Translations under genes and position numbers: made by a program
Shown here: positions 1 through 12,100 of the stretch, one piece after another
How positions within the stretch are numbered: position 1 is the first letter of the stretch
Layout of the letters: every line of letters starts with the position of its first letter
NCBI RefSeq assembly: GCF_001704415.2
Contig: NC_030812.1
Span: 55,900,093 to 55,964,092 of the forward strand
Source: Capra hircus
Lineage: Eukaryota > Chordata > Mammalia > Artiodactyla > Bovidae
Reading direction: 5' to 3'
DNA length: 64,000 nucleotides
The notes under the pieces: model-generated
Told to the model about the DNA's origin: nothing
What the model saw: only the letters and a program-made list of their open reading frames with translations
Database searches by the model: none

Positions 1-108
1 GCAACCCACTCCAGTATTCTTGCCTGGGAAATGTCATGGACCAAGGGGCCTGGAAAGCTACACTACATAGGGTCACAGAGAGTCAGACACAACCGAGCAA
101 CTGAACAA
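1..108 (+). mobile_element. Bov-tA SINE, 3' portion (cut by window edge)
   Basis: The stretch reads as the 3' half of a Bov-tA SINE, from the 'ccactccagtattcttgcc' core to the 'agtcagacacaaccgagcaa' end. The complete counterpart is at 44942-45137 in the second copy of the duplication. Confidence 0.85.
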
Positions 109-757
109 GTTCAACCATAGAGTCCTCCTTTCCTTCTTCCTTCCTCCCATCTTCTGCAAATCACCACAATCATGTATTATCACTTCACTTATAAATTTTT
201 GAATGACCAATGCGTGGCTTTATTGCTTCTAGCATAAGACAGTTTTATAGTAAAACTTTTCCATAGTGGGCTAATGTTTAACTTATGTGCCCCAAATATA
301 ATATGACAATTTTCATAAATTGTCATTTAACAATACAATCACTTCACAGAGGCCTTAACAAGTGCTTTTTTGAAAATGCTGATTTTTTCCCCCTCATCAC
401 ACTATAGCCACTAGAGCGAGTTGAAGAGCAATCATTGCAGAAAGGAGGGATAACACTTGCTACAAAATTATCTGAATCCCACAAAATCACTCTACTTCTG
501 CTGAATGGTCTAACTTGGAACCTTCTAAAACTTTTGATATTTGCTGCTTAGTGTGTGTCTACATTCAAGACAAAAATAAATGAACAAGTAGCAAGTGAAT
601 TTTAGTAAATATTAGTACATAAATTCAAAAGTAAGCAATCATGCTTAATTCAACAGTTTGTAAATTAAATTCTTGGACTAGTACAAAGATATCTGTGATT
701 TTAATATGCATACCTATAATACAGTGATATTCTCTGCTAAAACTATTTCTAGTCCTT

Positions 758-1026
758 GCTGTTGCTGCTAAGTCGCTTCAGTCGTGTCCGACTCTGTGCA
801 ACCCCATAGACGGCAGCCTGCCAGGCTCTCCTGTCCCTGGGATTCTCCAGGCAAGAAGACTAGAGTGGGTTGCCATTTTCTTCTCCAATGCATGAAAGTG
901 CAATAAAGTGAAGTTGCTCAGTCGTGTCCAACTTTAGCGACCCCATGGACTGCAGCCCACCAGGCTCCTACATCCATGGGATTTTCCAGGCAAGACTACT
1001 GGAGTGGGGTGCCATTACCTTCTCCG
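758..1026 (-). mobile_element. Bov-A2 SINE with perfect target-site duplication
   Basis: A dimeric Bov-A2 element lies in reverse orientation, with two Bov-A units each containing the 'cgactct..gcaacccca' type core. It is flanked by a perfect 11-bp direct repeat TTCTAGTCCTT at 747-757 and 1027-1037. The duplicated copy at 45811-45821 holds a single TTCTAGTCCTT with no SINE, which is the pre-insertion site. Confidence 0.95.
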
Positions 1027-1605
1027 TTCTAGTCCTTATGATAAAATTAATTTTTTCTAGGTTTGAAACAAAGTACATTGTGTGTAAGAAGTAAGAAATA
1101 CTGGCCTAAAATTAATTACATGGGAACTTCTTGTTATTTCAGTTTTCTGGCAACTTTTCATCTCAGATATAGAACTTTGGGTAATTTCCCAGAAGTTTTC
1201 CTTGCCTCTTTAATACATGATCATATACATATACACACAGATATATATGTAAATGCACCCACCCATATAAACACTTATAAATGTTGAATCCCTAAATGTT
1301 TAATTGGTGAGAGGTCGGCTCTGTGTAGGGAGCTGATCTCAGAATTTGGAATTAAAGTTAGAAATAATGTCCCTCTTTAAATGTGGGGTGAGTCATTTTA
1401 GAAGTAACCCTACCCAAGAAATGGTTTGCTAGTGTCACCCTGAAGTGTCATGAGAAACTCCTCGGTTTTATTTGGGCAAGACAGTTCCCCAAGAAGGCAA
1501 GACGGACCTGTGATGTGTGTAGATTACATGCATGCACTCACACTGCAACAAGTGTGGTATGGGAGGATTATGACGGAGGGTGATAGGTAACATGGAGCCT
1601 AGGAG

Positions 1606-2415
1606 ATCCAAAAGTCTACAAGCAATAAATGCTGGAGAGGGTGTGGAGAAAAGGGAATCCTCTTACACTGTTGGTGGGAGTGCAAACTAGTACAGCTACT
1701 ATGGAGAACAGTGGGGAGATTCCTTAAAAAACTGCCTTATGACCCAGCAATCCCACTGCTGGGCATACACACCGAGGAAACCAGAATTGAAAGAGACACA
1801 TGTACCCCAATGTTCATCACAGCACTGTTTACAATAACCAGGACATGGAAGCAACCTAGATGTTCATTGGCAGATGAATGGATAAGAAAGCTGTGGTACA
1901 TATACACAATGGAATATTACTCAGCTATTGAAAACAATGCATTTGAATCCGTTCTAATGAGGTGGATGAAACTGGAGCCTATTAGACAGAGTAAAGTAAG
2001 TCAGAAAGAAAAATAGCAATACAGTATACTAACGCATATATATGGAATTTAGAAAGATGGTAATGATGACCCTATATGAAAGACAGCAAAAGAAACACAG
2101 ATGTAAAGAACAGGCTGTTGGACTCTGGGAGAAGGCGAGGGTGGGATGATTTGAGAGAATAGCATTGAATCACGTATATTATCATATGTGAAATAGATCG
2201 CCAGTCCAGGTTCGATGCATGAGGCACAGTGCTCAGGGCTGGTGCACTGGGATGACCCTGAGAGATGGGATGGGGAAGGAGGTGGGAGGGAGGGTCTGGA
2301 TGGGGAACACATGTACACCCATGGCTGATTCACGTGAATGTATGGTGAAAAGCATCACAATATTGTAAAGTAATTAGCCTCCAATTAACATTAAAAATTA
2401 AATAAATAAAATAAA
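1606..2415 (+). mobile_element. L1 (ruminant L1-BT type) 3' end, 5'-truncated
   Basis: The sequence encodes the C-terminal end of L1 ORF2 (1711-2016 contains the typical LPYDPAIPLLG and IYTMEYYSAIE motifs) and continues into the ruminant L1 3' UTR ('gtccaggttcgatgcatgag', then 'aattagcctccaatta'). It ends in an A-rich tail at about 2390-2417. The 5' portion is missing, as is usual for L1 insertions. It starts exactly where the segmental duplication ends. Confidence 0.9.
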
Positions 2416-2418
2416 GTA

Positions 2419-2904
2419 GAGGCCTTGACTAGTTTCACAAAACAGGCCCTCCTAGATTGTGCTAAAGCCATCCAAGCCTTAAATGAAGAACAAATACAAA
2501 TGAGAAAAGCAGTAATTCAAAATAGAATGGCTTTGGACATGCTCACAGCTGCTCAAGGAGGGACCTGTGCTATAATTGACGTTGAATGTTGTGTATATAT
2601 TCCTGATTAATCTGGCAATGTATCAACTGCTTTAGATGACATGAAAAACCAGCTAAAAGCAATGTCAAATGAAAACATTCCTTTCTGGACTTCAGTCATA
2701 TCTTGGGTGAAGGGTAATTGGCAGGAAACTATATTTACCATTGTTACAGTTGCCTTGATAGTTATAGTTATGCTTTGTGGACCCTGCATTTTACAATGTA
2801 TTATGAACTTTGTAACCCAAAGGTTGGTGTCATTCTCCCAAATTGGCAGTCAGAGAGCCAGGGTGCAATATATCCCTATGAGTGATGCTCATACCATGAG
2901 TTAA
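2419..2904 (+). pseudogene. Endogenous retrovirus env, transmembrane-subunit remnant
   Basis: One reading frame carries the 3' end of a gamma-type retroviral env. It has a QNRMALDMLTAAQGG segment at about 2518-2562, the position of the so-called immunosuppressive region, followed by a CX6CC motif. Next comes an ectodomain, a hydrophobic membrane-spanning segment (about 2734-2800) and a short tail ending with TAA at 2902-2904. A premature in-frame TAA sits at 2608-2610, just after CX6CC. Surface subunit, fusion peptide, pol and gag are absent. Upstream it abuts the L1 tail, and downstream it runs through a purine-rich tract into the LTR. It is a dead relic. Confidence 0.85.
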
Positions 2905-2908
2905 GAGA

Positions 2909-2923
2909 ATCAGGAGAGGGGAA
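2909..2923 (+). promoter_or_regulatory. Retroviral polypurine tract
   Basis: A purine-rich run (a short A/G stretch with 'aggagaggggaa') lies immediately before the TG that opens the LTR. This is the expected position of the plus-strand primer of a provirus. Confidence 0.6.
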
Positions 2924-3458
2924 TGAAGGAGGAAAGAGACAGAACAGGGTCCATCTTGAAAGCAGGACTCCATCTTGGGCCAGACTGTGGGCTTTGAGCT
3001 ATATGCCCAGTATCTATGGAAACGACATACCAACTGGAAAACCAGACCCAACCCCCATGGAAGAGTCCCAGGGCTCATACCTAGACTCTCTGTCACCTAA
3101 AAGAATACCCTAATTATCTGTGTAACCGAATAGAATCATAAATTATATTATGCTTATTGGGGTATGACCACAGGCCTATTGATAATTGTCCACTGTTAAC
3201 TACCTAGGCTTAAGGCATATGAATCATGGGTTAACTTTGATTGTATCTTTCTTTTCCTTTGTTCAGACTAGTTTCAGAGAATTCCGGGAGGTGGGTTTGA
3301 GCATGTACCCTTAGGGTATATAAGGTTTTCACAAAAACTGATCCCGGTCCTTGGCTAAGAGGAGACTCTGCCTTGGGCCCTCTGGTGCAATAAACTGCAC
3401 TCCACTATCTGCATTGTCCTTCTGAGTGAGTTTGTTTCCTGGAACAGTGGCTATAACA
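2924..3458 (+). repeat. Endogenous retrovirus 3' LTR
   Basis: The LTR begins with TG after the polypurine tract and ends with CA ('ctataaca'). It contains a TATA box (tatataagg, 3317-3325) and a polyadenylation signal (aataaa, 3389-3394) in the usual order U3-R-U5. It resembles the bovine class I LTRs (BTLTR type). The family name is from memory and not verified. The paired 5' LTR is not in the window. Confidence 0.8.
3317..3325 (+). promoter_or_regulatory. LTR TATA box
   Basis: The sequence tatataagg lies about 65 bases upstream of the LTR polyadenylation signal at 3389-3394, matching the core promoter layout of a retroviral LTR. Whether it is active today cannot be read from sequence. Confidence 0.55.
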
Positions 3459-3785
3459 TTATCTTTCAATTTGTTAATATAGTGTATCACATTGATTAAT
3501 TTGCACATATTGAAGAATTCTTAATTCCCTGGAATAAACCCAACTTGATCATGCTGTATGAGCTTTTTGATGTGTTGCTGAATTCTGTTTGCTAAAATTT
3601 TGTTGATGATATTTTCATCTATGTTCATCATTGACATTGGCCTGTAGTTTTCTTTTTTATTATTGTTATCTTGTCTGGCTTTGGTGTCAGGGTGGTGGTG
3701 GCCTCATAGAAGGAGTTTGGAAGTGTTCCTTCCTCTGCAATTTTTTGAAAGAGTTTTAGAGGGATAGGCATTAGCTCTCCTATAA
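3459..3785 (-). mobile_element. L1 ORF2 fragment (antisense)
   Basis: The + strand reads as the reverse complement of L1 ORF2: stretches such as 'attttgttgatgatattttc' and 'ggcctgtagttttctttttt' are typical of the antisense L1 reverse-transcriptase region. It sits directly between the ERV LTR and the start of homology to RDH16 intron 1, so it marks the broken left edge of RDH16 pseudogene 1. Confidence 0.8.
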
Positions 3786-5760
3786 ATGGAAAATAATGTA
3801 TTCTTTAGAACAGCACTACTTAGTAAAAAGTACTCATGGTGTGAATATTACAGCTTCCCACATTTTATTCACTGTATTCAACATAAATGATGTCTTGGTA
3901 AACTTCTTTCTACCCAATTCCTTACTCTCTAGTCATGCATATTAAATTAATATTTGGTCAAATATGGCTGGAAGATGAAAATTCCTACAAGGGCAGACTT
4001 GTTGCTGAGCAGGGGAGGGTCTAATTTAGTGTGTTAATAATTCCAACACCCTGTACCCAAATGCCCTGACCCTGCTCTTCTGCCCTGAGTTCTGTTGGTA
4101 CATCTTTAAATTCTTGGTATTCATCTTTGTTTCTCCTAGACAGGTTTCCATGAAGCTGGGCCACCTGTGATTGGAGGGGACTGTTCAGCACTTGAGGGAG
4201 GGAACTGGGGCCTGAGTGGCTTCCTATGGTTGGAGGGAGGGTGGATTTTCCTAGCGCAAAGTGTAAATTCCAGTTTGGGTGATGGTGGTTAATACAGGCA
4301 TGTCTTCCTCCCTCTGAAACACTACCCCTTGAAGGAATTCCTCAGATTCCTTCAGGAACGCAGTTTAGTGTTGATGAGAGTGTTTCAAGCCCAGGTCCAA
4401 GAAGTCAATACCAGGCTTGTCAACATGTTCCCCCAAACCTGGATTTCAGGTGTGTTTTACTGAACCAACCTGCACCCAGACTTTACTCACCTTTTTTTCC
4501 CCTTTTATTCAATATTCTTTCTCTCATCCCCTCTTACCTTATTATCTCTCTATGTTTTCCTCTCTTTCCCTCTTACTAGCTGTTGGGCATCATCCTGAAG
4601 CTGTTGAGAATCTGAATATGTAACGGGATATTTATAATGTCCAGGAAGACAATGGAGACTATGAAGTTTCTCACACCGACTTCCTGACTATGGACCCATC
4701 TTATTTCATTTTTGTCCACCCTTGCTTTCATCAACTCTGGGGTGCTAGTTTCTTGTCACCAGGCAGTGGGCTGCGCTGCAAAGACTGAGTCAGGAGGGTG
4801 GCACACCTTCTGTCCTCCCACTGCCACAGGGTCCAGGGTCTAATCTCCCCAAACCAGCTGGTCTCTGTTCCAGCCATTCCCCCTGCAACCTCTCTCCTAA
4901 AGTCCTCCCTGGGTTGGAAGGAATTTGGCATCACAGCTGGGTCCTCTTTCCTGGGCCCAGCACACTGTTGCCCTCTCACCCTCAATCTTCCCAGGACTCT
5001 GGGGTCTGGTGAATGATGCCAGCATCTCCACGTCCACCCCCACTGAATGAGTGGCTGATACTTCATGAAGATTCTGTACATAAACCTTTTAGGGGGTGAT
5101 GGAGGTGACCCTGAGTCTGCTGCCCCTGGTGCGGAAGGTGAGGGGGCCGTGTGGTCAATGTCTCCAGTGTCATGGGATGGGTGAACCTTGGAGGCTACTT
5201 CACGTCTAAGTACGGTGTGGAGACCTTCTCAGACTCCCTCAGGTAACAGCCTGAATAGATGTCCTCTCTGTCCTCCTGCTTCTGTGCTTGCAGGGCACTT
5301 TTTCAGGGGTTTCCTCTCTCTGGAAACTGTTCCTTCCAAGTCTGTCTCTCTTATTCTGTGTAGGTCTTTCACTGGGAAGAAACTTTTTATCTGTTTGGTG
5401 TCCAGTTGGGTCTAGGACTAAGGAGTTTGATTAAACATATTACTGCCTGTATGAGGGCCCACAGTCACACAGCTTTGGAGGCAGAATTGGAACTGAAATG
5501 ATCTGAGCGTGCAGTCCTTCCATGTGGTTAACTGCTACATATATAGGTTCCAGGAGCCCTGTTGGGGGGATGTCCCCATGAAGTAACCAATCAAGGGAGC
5601 TACTGCATCACAGCTGTGGGTGAGAGACTCCAAGGGCTGCAGTGAGAGGTCACTTCTAAATGTGTGAGAGTTGTGTCCACAGGCAGAGGGATGTTCCTAG
5701 AGGAAAGATGGCCAGGGCATTACTAGAGGAGGAGAGAAGAGAGAGGATAGGTTGGAAGTG
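3786..5760 (+). pseudogene. RDH16 pseudogene 1 (intron 1 part, exon 2, intron 2 part)
   Basis: From 3786 the sequence is homologous to RDH16 intron 1 (about 9985 onward), then to exon 2 (4995-5242), then to intron 2 until it fades near 5760. The exon keeps both splice sites (ag at 4993-4994, gt at 5243-5244) but is 248 nt instead of 259, so it is frameshifted. The NNAG motif is changed to NDAS, and extra stops arise, while the YxxxK catalytic pattern (Y-F-T-S-K) is still visible. No exon 1, 3 or 4 was found nearby. Exon 1 would lie where the L1 and ERV now sit. It is a truncated tandem copy of the neighbouring RDH16. Confidence 0.85.
4995..5242 (+). pseudogene. Exon 2 of RDH16 pseudogene 1
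   Basis: This aligns by eye with RDH16 exon 2 (11153-11411) with an 11-base net loss. The main losses are within the segment after the 'aatgagtggctga' block and near the 'gttgggggtga' block. Both splice junction dinucleotides are intact. Confidence 0.85.
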
Positions 5761-8700
5761 TCTGAGTTCTGAGTGCTTGGTGTCAGACAGGGGAATGCTG
5801 ATGAGTCGGCATGACCAGGAGGATTCTCAAGAGTCTCTGAGTCCTTCAAGGCTATGGTGCCAGGCCCTCACGTCACTCCATGTCCCCTACTCAGATGCAG
5901 GCCTAGAACTTCATGCTTGATCTGAAGACTCCAGATTTTCATATTGTTATTTATACACACACACAGAATGCCAGACATATCAGACCAACTGAAATAAAAT
6001 AATCATTGATTCACTTTATAACTTGAAGGTATGTGTTCAGGACCTTGGGACTAACCCTCAGGAATCCTCTTCAGATCATAGAGAGCTTGAGATGTTAAAC
6101 CTCATGACCCTCCTTGCTGAGCCTACACAAGGGCTGGCAGGGGGTGGTGGGGGTGGGTGGAAGAGGGGAGGCCAATGACTGCAATGAGATGGATGTCATG
6201 GTGGACAGAGTGGACTGTGACTCAAGGGCCCCAGTTCAGACAAGGCAGAGCAACAGGTGCATTAAAAGGAAATGCAATGAACACCAGTGCACATCCTCAG
6301 CCTGGACCCTCGGCAGAGCCCTGTTCCTCCTCTTTCCTGGCTGCCTTCCTTGGGGAGGGAAGTGGGTCTGGTCTAATGGGCGTGTGCAGGGGCAGGAACC
6401 CATGCTATTGACATCCACAGTAATGCCATAGGAAGCTGCGGTCACTTTTTACTCAGGCCGTCCTGGCCCACTGTGAGTTGAATGTGGTCAGTAACTTCCC
6501 ACTCCCTGTCCTTAACTGCAGAAATTCAGCGCTGGAAGTCAGTGTTATGGCTCCAGGTAGTGGGTGGGACTGCATCCATGTGGGGCTGGAAATTAATTGC
6601 ACAGTTAACTCTCACGCCAGTCCTACCACCTCCCGTTGTTACGGATGCCTTCCCCTCTTCACAGGACCCTTCCTGGGTGGATGGAGGAATTGTGTATGGC
6701 CCTGACTCTTAACAAGTGCATCTCATGACACCCTTCAGGGCGTCACCAGGGGGCGAGCCTCGTCTATCCAATTAACAGGAAGCTCAGACATGTGCTGCCT
6801 TAGTACACAGTGCAGCTGTCCCTTGTAGGACTTCCTGCAGAGATTTATGTCAGTGAGTCTCCCAGTATGGTTCACGTCTCAGAGATTTCTTGTTCTTCCC
6901 CTTACAGTTCTCAGGTGAGTGTCACCCAAACTCCTTGTTTCCTCTCTCTTGACTTTCCTGTGGCTGTTCCTACCCAGAATGTTGTCTGACGTTCCTGAGA
7001 CCCCAGTGAGTCATCACATTACACTCAGATTCACAAAAAAGAAGCAGATGGGGTGAAGGCTGGATTGTGTCTGCTGAATGGCCCCTTGGGAAGTTATGGT
7101 GGTAGGATTTGTGGTTATTGAGAAAAAAAAATCTCATTTCTTTCAATAAAGAAATCACAACCTTCTCCCTTAGCAGGGCTGTGTTTGTATAAGACTTGCA
7201 TGTCCTCCCAACTTCCTGACAGTTTCCAGGGCACCATCCTACATCCTGGCCTTCTTCAGCCTCACCCTTCGGGGAGCCCTGTAGGAGGGTCCTGCTGGTG
7301 ACCCAGGAAGCACGCACAGGCTGGTTTCTGCAGGACTATCCTTTTCATTACTGCTGCCGACTCCCACCTGAGGGACAACTCCTTTCAGGATGACAGTCAG
7401 CTCCCTGAAGGTGGCGATGACCAGTAAAGGCTAATATGTCATCTCCTCTGTGTTTGTTGTCTGCTGGGGTGGGTTCCAGGAGCATCTGAGCTTCCGTGTC
7501 CTTGGGGAAGCCTCTCCTTCCTCCCAGCGTCCATTTTCTTTCCTTACTTGGAGTTATGGGTGTGATAAATGTGGACGGTGAGGCGATGCCAGGGCACTGA
7601 CCCCGGCTCCTTCTGTCCCTGTCCTTTCCAGCCCCATGACCCTGGTGGTCCACCCCTATTACTGGATGGTATCCTCCCTGCACAGCTGCTCTGAGGTCCA
7701 GCCTCAGGTCCTTTCTTTAGTCTCCTGAGGGGTCAGCTCCCTCCTCCTCTCCACTGTCACCCTAATACAAACTGCAATTATTCCTTCCCGTCATTGTGAT
7801 TTATAGATCTCCCTGCTTGCGAGAGTTAGAACTCCGGTTAATGCTTGCCAAGATTCAGATCAGTCTCTTCTCAGTGTCTGATTGGTCAGGATTCTGGGTG
7901 TGGTGCTGGGTTGGGCAAAGGCTTAGCACAGAAGGGAGAAGCCAATGGAGCCGGGCAACCAGGGCTGTGGGCAGGGCATCTTCACAGAGTAAAAGGGGAA
8001 CAACTGTTAGAGCAGCTTTGTATGAGTCCTTCCAAGACCCGTCCCAGCATCTGGGAGAAGTCTCACCATTGCCTGTGCCCCCTCATTCCCTTCCTGTTTC
8101 CTCATAGTGCCTCAGACACCCCCACTGCTCTTCTGAACAATTTCTGGTCCAGGGAACCAGGTGAGACCTTATTCTCTTTTGCCTTCTCCTTCTAATCCTA
8201 GAGAAGCTGAGGGTACTTAGTCTTTTAGGAGGGAATTCTGTGAGCAGAGCCAGAGGAGGAAACCAGGTCAGAGTCTCAGCCATTTGCCCAAGGTCACACA
8301 GCTAGTTGGCAGACAAACTGGGTATTGAAGCCATGTGTTTCATGAATCTAAGTATATCCCTTCAAAAAAATATTCTTTAGATCTGGGAAATTCAGGTAAC
8401 AGACTTGAAAGGGACAACGAGAAGAAGATAGTCATGAGCCATGGAACCATGCCACGTGCAGGTTCCAATGTGTGGGTGTGGGGGTGGGGAGGGGAGAGGA
8501 GGGCAGAGGCAAACAGGAAGGAGTGAGAGGACAGGACAGAGGTGATTGGGAAACCTATTGTCATCCCTAAGAGACTGTGTCGTAATTACATTGACGTCTA
8601 TTAGAAATGGGTTAAATGTACCAAAAAGCACACATTGGGGTTAGAGTCAGTCATACTCACTGAAGAAGGTGAGCAGAACAATCTTGAGAACTCCAAGCGA

Positions 8701-8817
8701 GAGAGCTTGGACCCTGGTTTGCCAACAATAATCCTGTGTGTTCTTAATTTCGCCTGTCTGATCACTAGCCAGACTCTATTTCACCCCAGGCTGTGTGTGC
8801 CTGTCCCGTAAAAGGCC
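5761..8817. other. Upstream flank of RDH16, no gene recognised
   Basis: I see no exon with SDR homology and no long open frame with recognisable content. The short open frames on both strands lack domain motifs. A minus-strand MIR fragment is at about 8262-8330. The RDH16 promoter should lie at the right end. An acceptor-like 'ctatttcaccccag' ends at about 8790, 28 bases before the start codon, so a separate 5' non-coding exon further left is possible. Confidence 0.5.
8262..8330 (-). repeat. MIR SINE fragment
   Basis: The segment contains 'cccaaggtcacacagctagt', the hallmark core of mammalian-wide interspersed repeats in antisense. Confidence 0.75.
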
Positions 8818-9130
8818 ATGTGGCTGTACCTGGCAGTCCTCGTGGTCCTGTACTACCTCCTGCGCTGGTACCGGGAGAGGCAGGTGGTGAGCCACCTCCA
8901 GGACAAGTTCGTCTTCATCACGGGCTGTGACTCCGGCTTCGGGAACCTGCTGGCCAGGCAGCTGGACCTGCGAGGCTTGAGAGTCCTGGCTGCGTGTCTG
9001 ACAGAGCAGGGGGCTGAACAGCTGAGGAAGCAGACATCAGACAGGCTGCAGACGGTGATCCTGGACGTCACCAAGACAGATAGCGTTGCTGCGGCAACCA
9101 AGTGGGTGAAGGAGCATGTGGGGGACAGAG
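8818..9130 (+). CDS. RDH16: RDH16 coding exon 1
   Basis: It encodes residues 1-104 plus the first base of codon 105. It holds the membrane anchor and the TGCDSGFG dinucleotide-binding motif. The donor is ag|gtacc at 9131. Confidence 0.92.
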
Positions 9131-12100
9131 GTACCAACCAGATTTCTTATTTGTTTATTTCTTCTCTCTGCGTGCGGGGACACTGGTTGTCAGCTCCCTG
9201 GGGAACATTCCAAGCTGTTTCTATGACTTGAAGTCCCACCTGCCTTCTTCACCTCACAGAGCTGACCAGCCAAACCTCTGCCACCCCATACCCCCACCTC
9301 CTGACCTAGCTTCTATAGTTTGGGGGAGAGATTTCCCTGATGAGACTGTGTCCTTGCAGACTACCTGTCTTGTGTCCCCTCCTGTCTCAGCGAAAGTCTG
9401 GCTTTCTTACTGTTGTGTGAGCAGGGTAATCAGGGTGGAATTTCTGGAGGAGGGGTAGAGAGGGGGACTCTGGCTGGAAGGCTGCATGGGTGGCTGGGAG
9501 CAGGGCTGGAGCTGGGTTGTGTTCTCAGCACCTGAACATGGTCTTACTGGTGACCCATAGCCAGGCTACTAGAGGTTTAATGTCACCCATTTTCAGTGCT
9601 GACACTGAACTCTCAGGAGTTGTCTAAGGAAGGCCTGAAAACTACAGTGGGGTCACATTCTCTTTTTTGTTGTTTATTGTTCCCTATGTGTGATGTGTCT
9701 CTTTGTGGTACTACAGTTGTACCTGTGTTTTATGGGAGAAGGAAAGAACTTTAGTTTATCTAAAGACAGATTTAAAACATGACATGGTGGACAGTGGGAA
9801 AAGTATGTGGATGAGAACCAAATCACCCCAAATCCTACCACCCATAGATAAGTGCTGATAACACTTTGACATACATGATATTACAATTTAGATATAGTCT
9901 CTTTCCTAATGTTCCAGTGAAAGAAGATGAACAATTTTACAGGTAACAAAAATATGTTCAAAAATTTAATAAATAATGATTGAGAATATTATATTCTTTA
10001 GAATAGCTCTACTTCATGAAAATTATCTCATGGTATAAATGTAATTGGTTCCCATATTTTATTCATTGCATTGAGCATAAATGATGTCTAGGTAAACTTC
10101 TTTCTACCCAATTCCCTAAGCTCTAATCACAGGTATTAATTTGATCTTTGGTCAAATAATGAGGAATATCCATTTCTACAAGGGCAGGCTTGGTGCTGAG
10201 CAGTAGAGGGACTAGTTCTGTGTGTTCATTCTGACACCCTGTTCCCAACTGCCCTGACCCTTCTGTTCTGTCCTGAGTTCTGTTAGTCGATAAGTCTTTA
10301 AGTTCTTGATGTGTCTTTGTGTCTCAAAGACAGGCTTCTATGAAGCTGGGCAACCTGTGATCTGAGGGAACTGGGGCCGGAGTGGCCTCTGATGGGAGGA
10401 AGAGGGTAGATTTTTCTGGGAAGACATGTAATTCCAATTTGGGGAAGCATGGCTTCTCCTGAAAGCCTACCCACTGAATTCCCAAATTTTTGTGGGAATA
10501 TAGCTCAATACTGATGCAAGTGCTTCAAGGCCAGGCCCTACAGGTCAATACCACGCCTCTAACCAGTTCCCCCAAACCTGGGACTTCAGATCTCTTTTCC
10601 TCAACCAATCTGCCTTTAACCTTCAATCATCCTTTTATTTTTGTCTTTTATCTGTTTTCTCCTTCCTTCCACTCTTTCCCTCCATTCTTCATTATTTCTA
10701 TCTGTTTTCCTCTCTTTCCTTCATACTAGCTGTTGAGTACTCAGTTAGAAAATCTGGAAAGTCAGAGGAATATTTATAATGTCTGCAAAAGCAATATGGA
10801 TTGTGAAAACTCAAAATTTCATCCTCAGATTCCAGGCTATAGGCACACTAGATCTCTTGAAACTCAGTACCTGCGTTCATCAACTCTGGTTCCTTGTCAC
10901 CAGGTTCCCTGTCACCAGGCAGTGTGTGGGTTGTGAAGACTGAGTCAGGAGGGAGGCTTGCCTTCTCTCCTCCCACTGTCCACTGGGTCTGGTCTCCCCA
11001 AACCCCCAGGAGCATGGTAGTCTCTGCTCTAGCCACTCCCACTGCAGCCTCTCTCCTAAAGTCCTCCCGGTCAGAAGGTGACTTGGCACCATGACAGGGT
11101 CCACACTGCTGGACTCAGCACAGTGTTGCCCTCTTGCCTTCACTCTTCCCAGGACTCTGGGGTCTGGTGAATAATGCCGGCATCTCCACACCCACTGCAC
11201 CCAATGAGTGGCTGACCAAACAGGACTTCATGAAGATTCTGGACGTGAACCTGTTGGGGGTGATTGATGTGACCCTGAGTGTGCTGCCCCTGGTGCGGAA
11301 GGCAAGGGGCCGTGTGGTCAACGTCTCCAGCATCATGGGCCGGGTGGCCCTCTTTGGTGGAGGCTATTGCATGTCCAAGTATGGTGTGGAGGCCTTCTCA
11401 GACTCCCTCAGGTAATGGCCTGGGACAGGCTGCCCACCTTGGTCCTCCTGCTTCTGTGCTTCTGGGGGAGCCTTTCACAGTGTTCCTTTCATCATTGACT
11501 GGAGCTCTTTTTGTCTGTAATTGTCTCTCTTACTTTACCAGGCATTCCTTGGGAAGCTTCTACCTAAGTTCTTGATGACAGGATGGGCTCCATGACTGTA
11601 GAGTTTGAATGAACTTACTTTACCTGGGTGATGTCCCACTGTCTGAAAGTGAGGCAGAATTGTCACTGATATAACTGGTTACAGCATGTTCCACATTTAT
11701 TGTTGCTATAATATTAGGTAGGGGGAACCTTGTAGGCAGTGTAACCTCATGGAGGCAATTAATCAAGGGAACTAATTAACCATATCAGCAGTAGAGACCC
11801 TACCTTATGCTGGGCTGAAGATAGCTCCAATGTGGGGGAAGGGTATACTCAGGTAAAGAGATGATATTTAGGGGATAGTTAGAACAGTCCAGCTGATAGA
11901 TGGCCAGGAAGTAGATCAGTTAGGAGAGGAAGAGAGGAAATTGAGGAGTATGGAGCAGATAAAATATAGAAAGTTTGGTGATCAATTGGATGTGAGGGGA
12001 ATATGAGGAGATTGTACTTAAGCGGTACCTTGGAACACAACTGGTAGGATTCAGAGGTGTAGGCACAGGTGTACAAAATAATAGGAAAAATATTCAAACT

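Larger units (their letters stand above)
1..1605 (+). repeat. Direct segmental duplication, copy 1
   Basis: This block is nearly identical, in the same orientation, to 45037-46385. By eye the first ~110 bases differ by one substitution and one 3-base indel. The match continues through single-copy-looking AT-rich sequence to about 1605, where copy 1 runs into an L1 and copy 2 runs into different sequence. The left end is cut by the window edge, so the true length is unknown. Copy 1 carries a Bov-A2 SINE (758-1026) that copy 2 lacks. Apart from SINEs no gene or other feature is visible in the block. Confidence 0.93.

Noticed and set aside
1711..2016. 101-codon open frame as a small gene
   Set aside because: It is the C-terminal piece of L1 ORF2 in a 5'-truncated element.
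5761..8817. Exons 3 and 4 for RDH16 pseudogene 1
   Set aside because: I looked for the RELSYFGVK and MEHAL blocks and their DNA patterns and found none.
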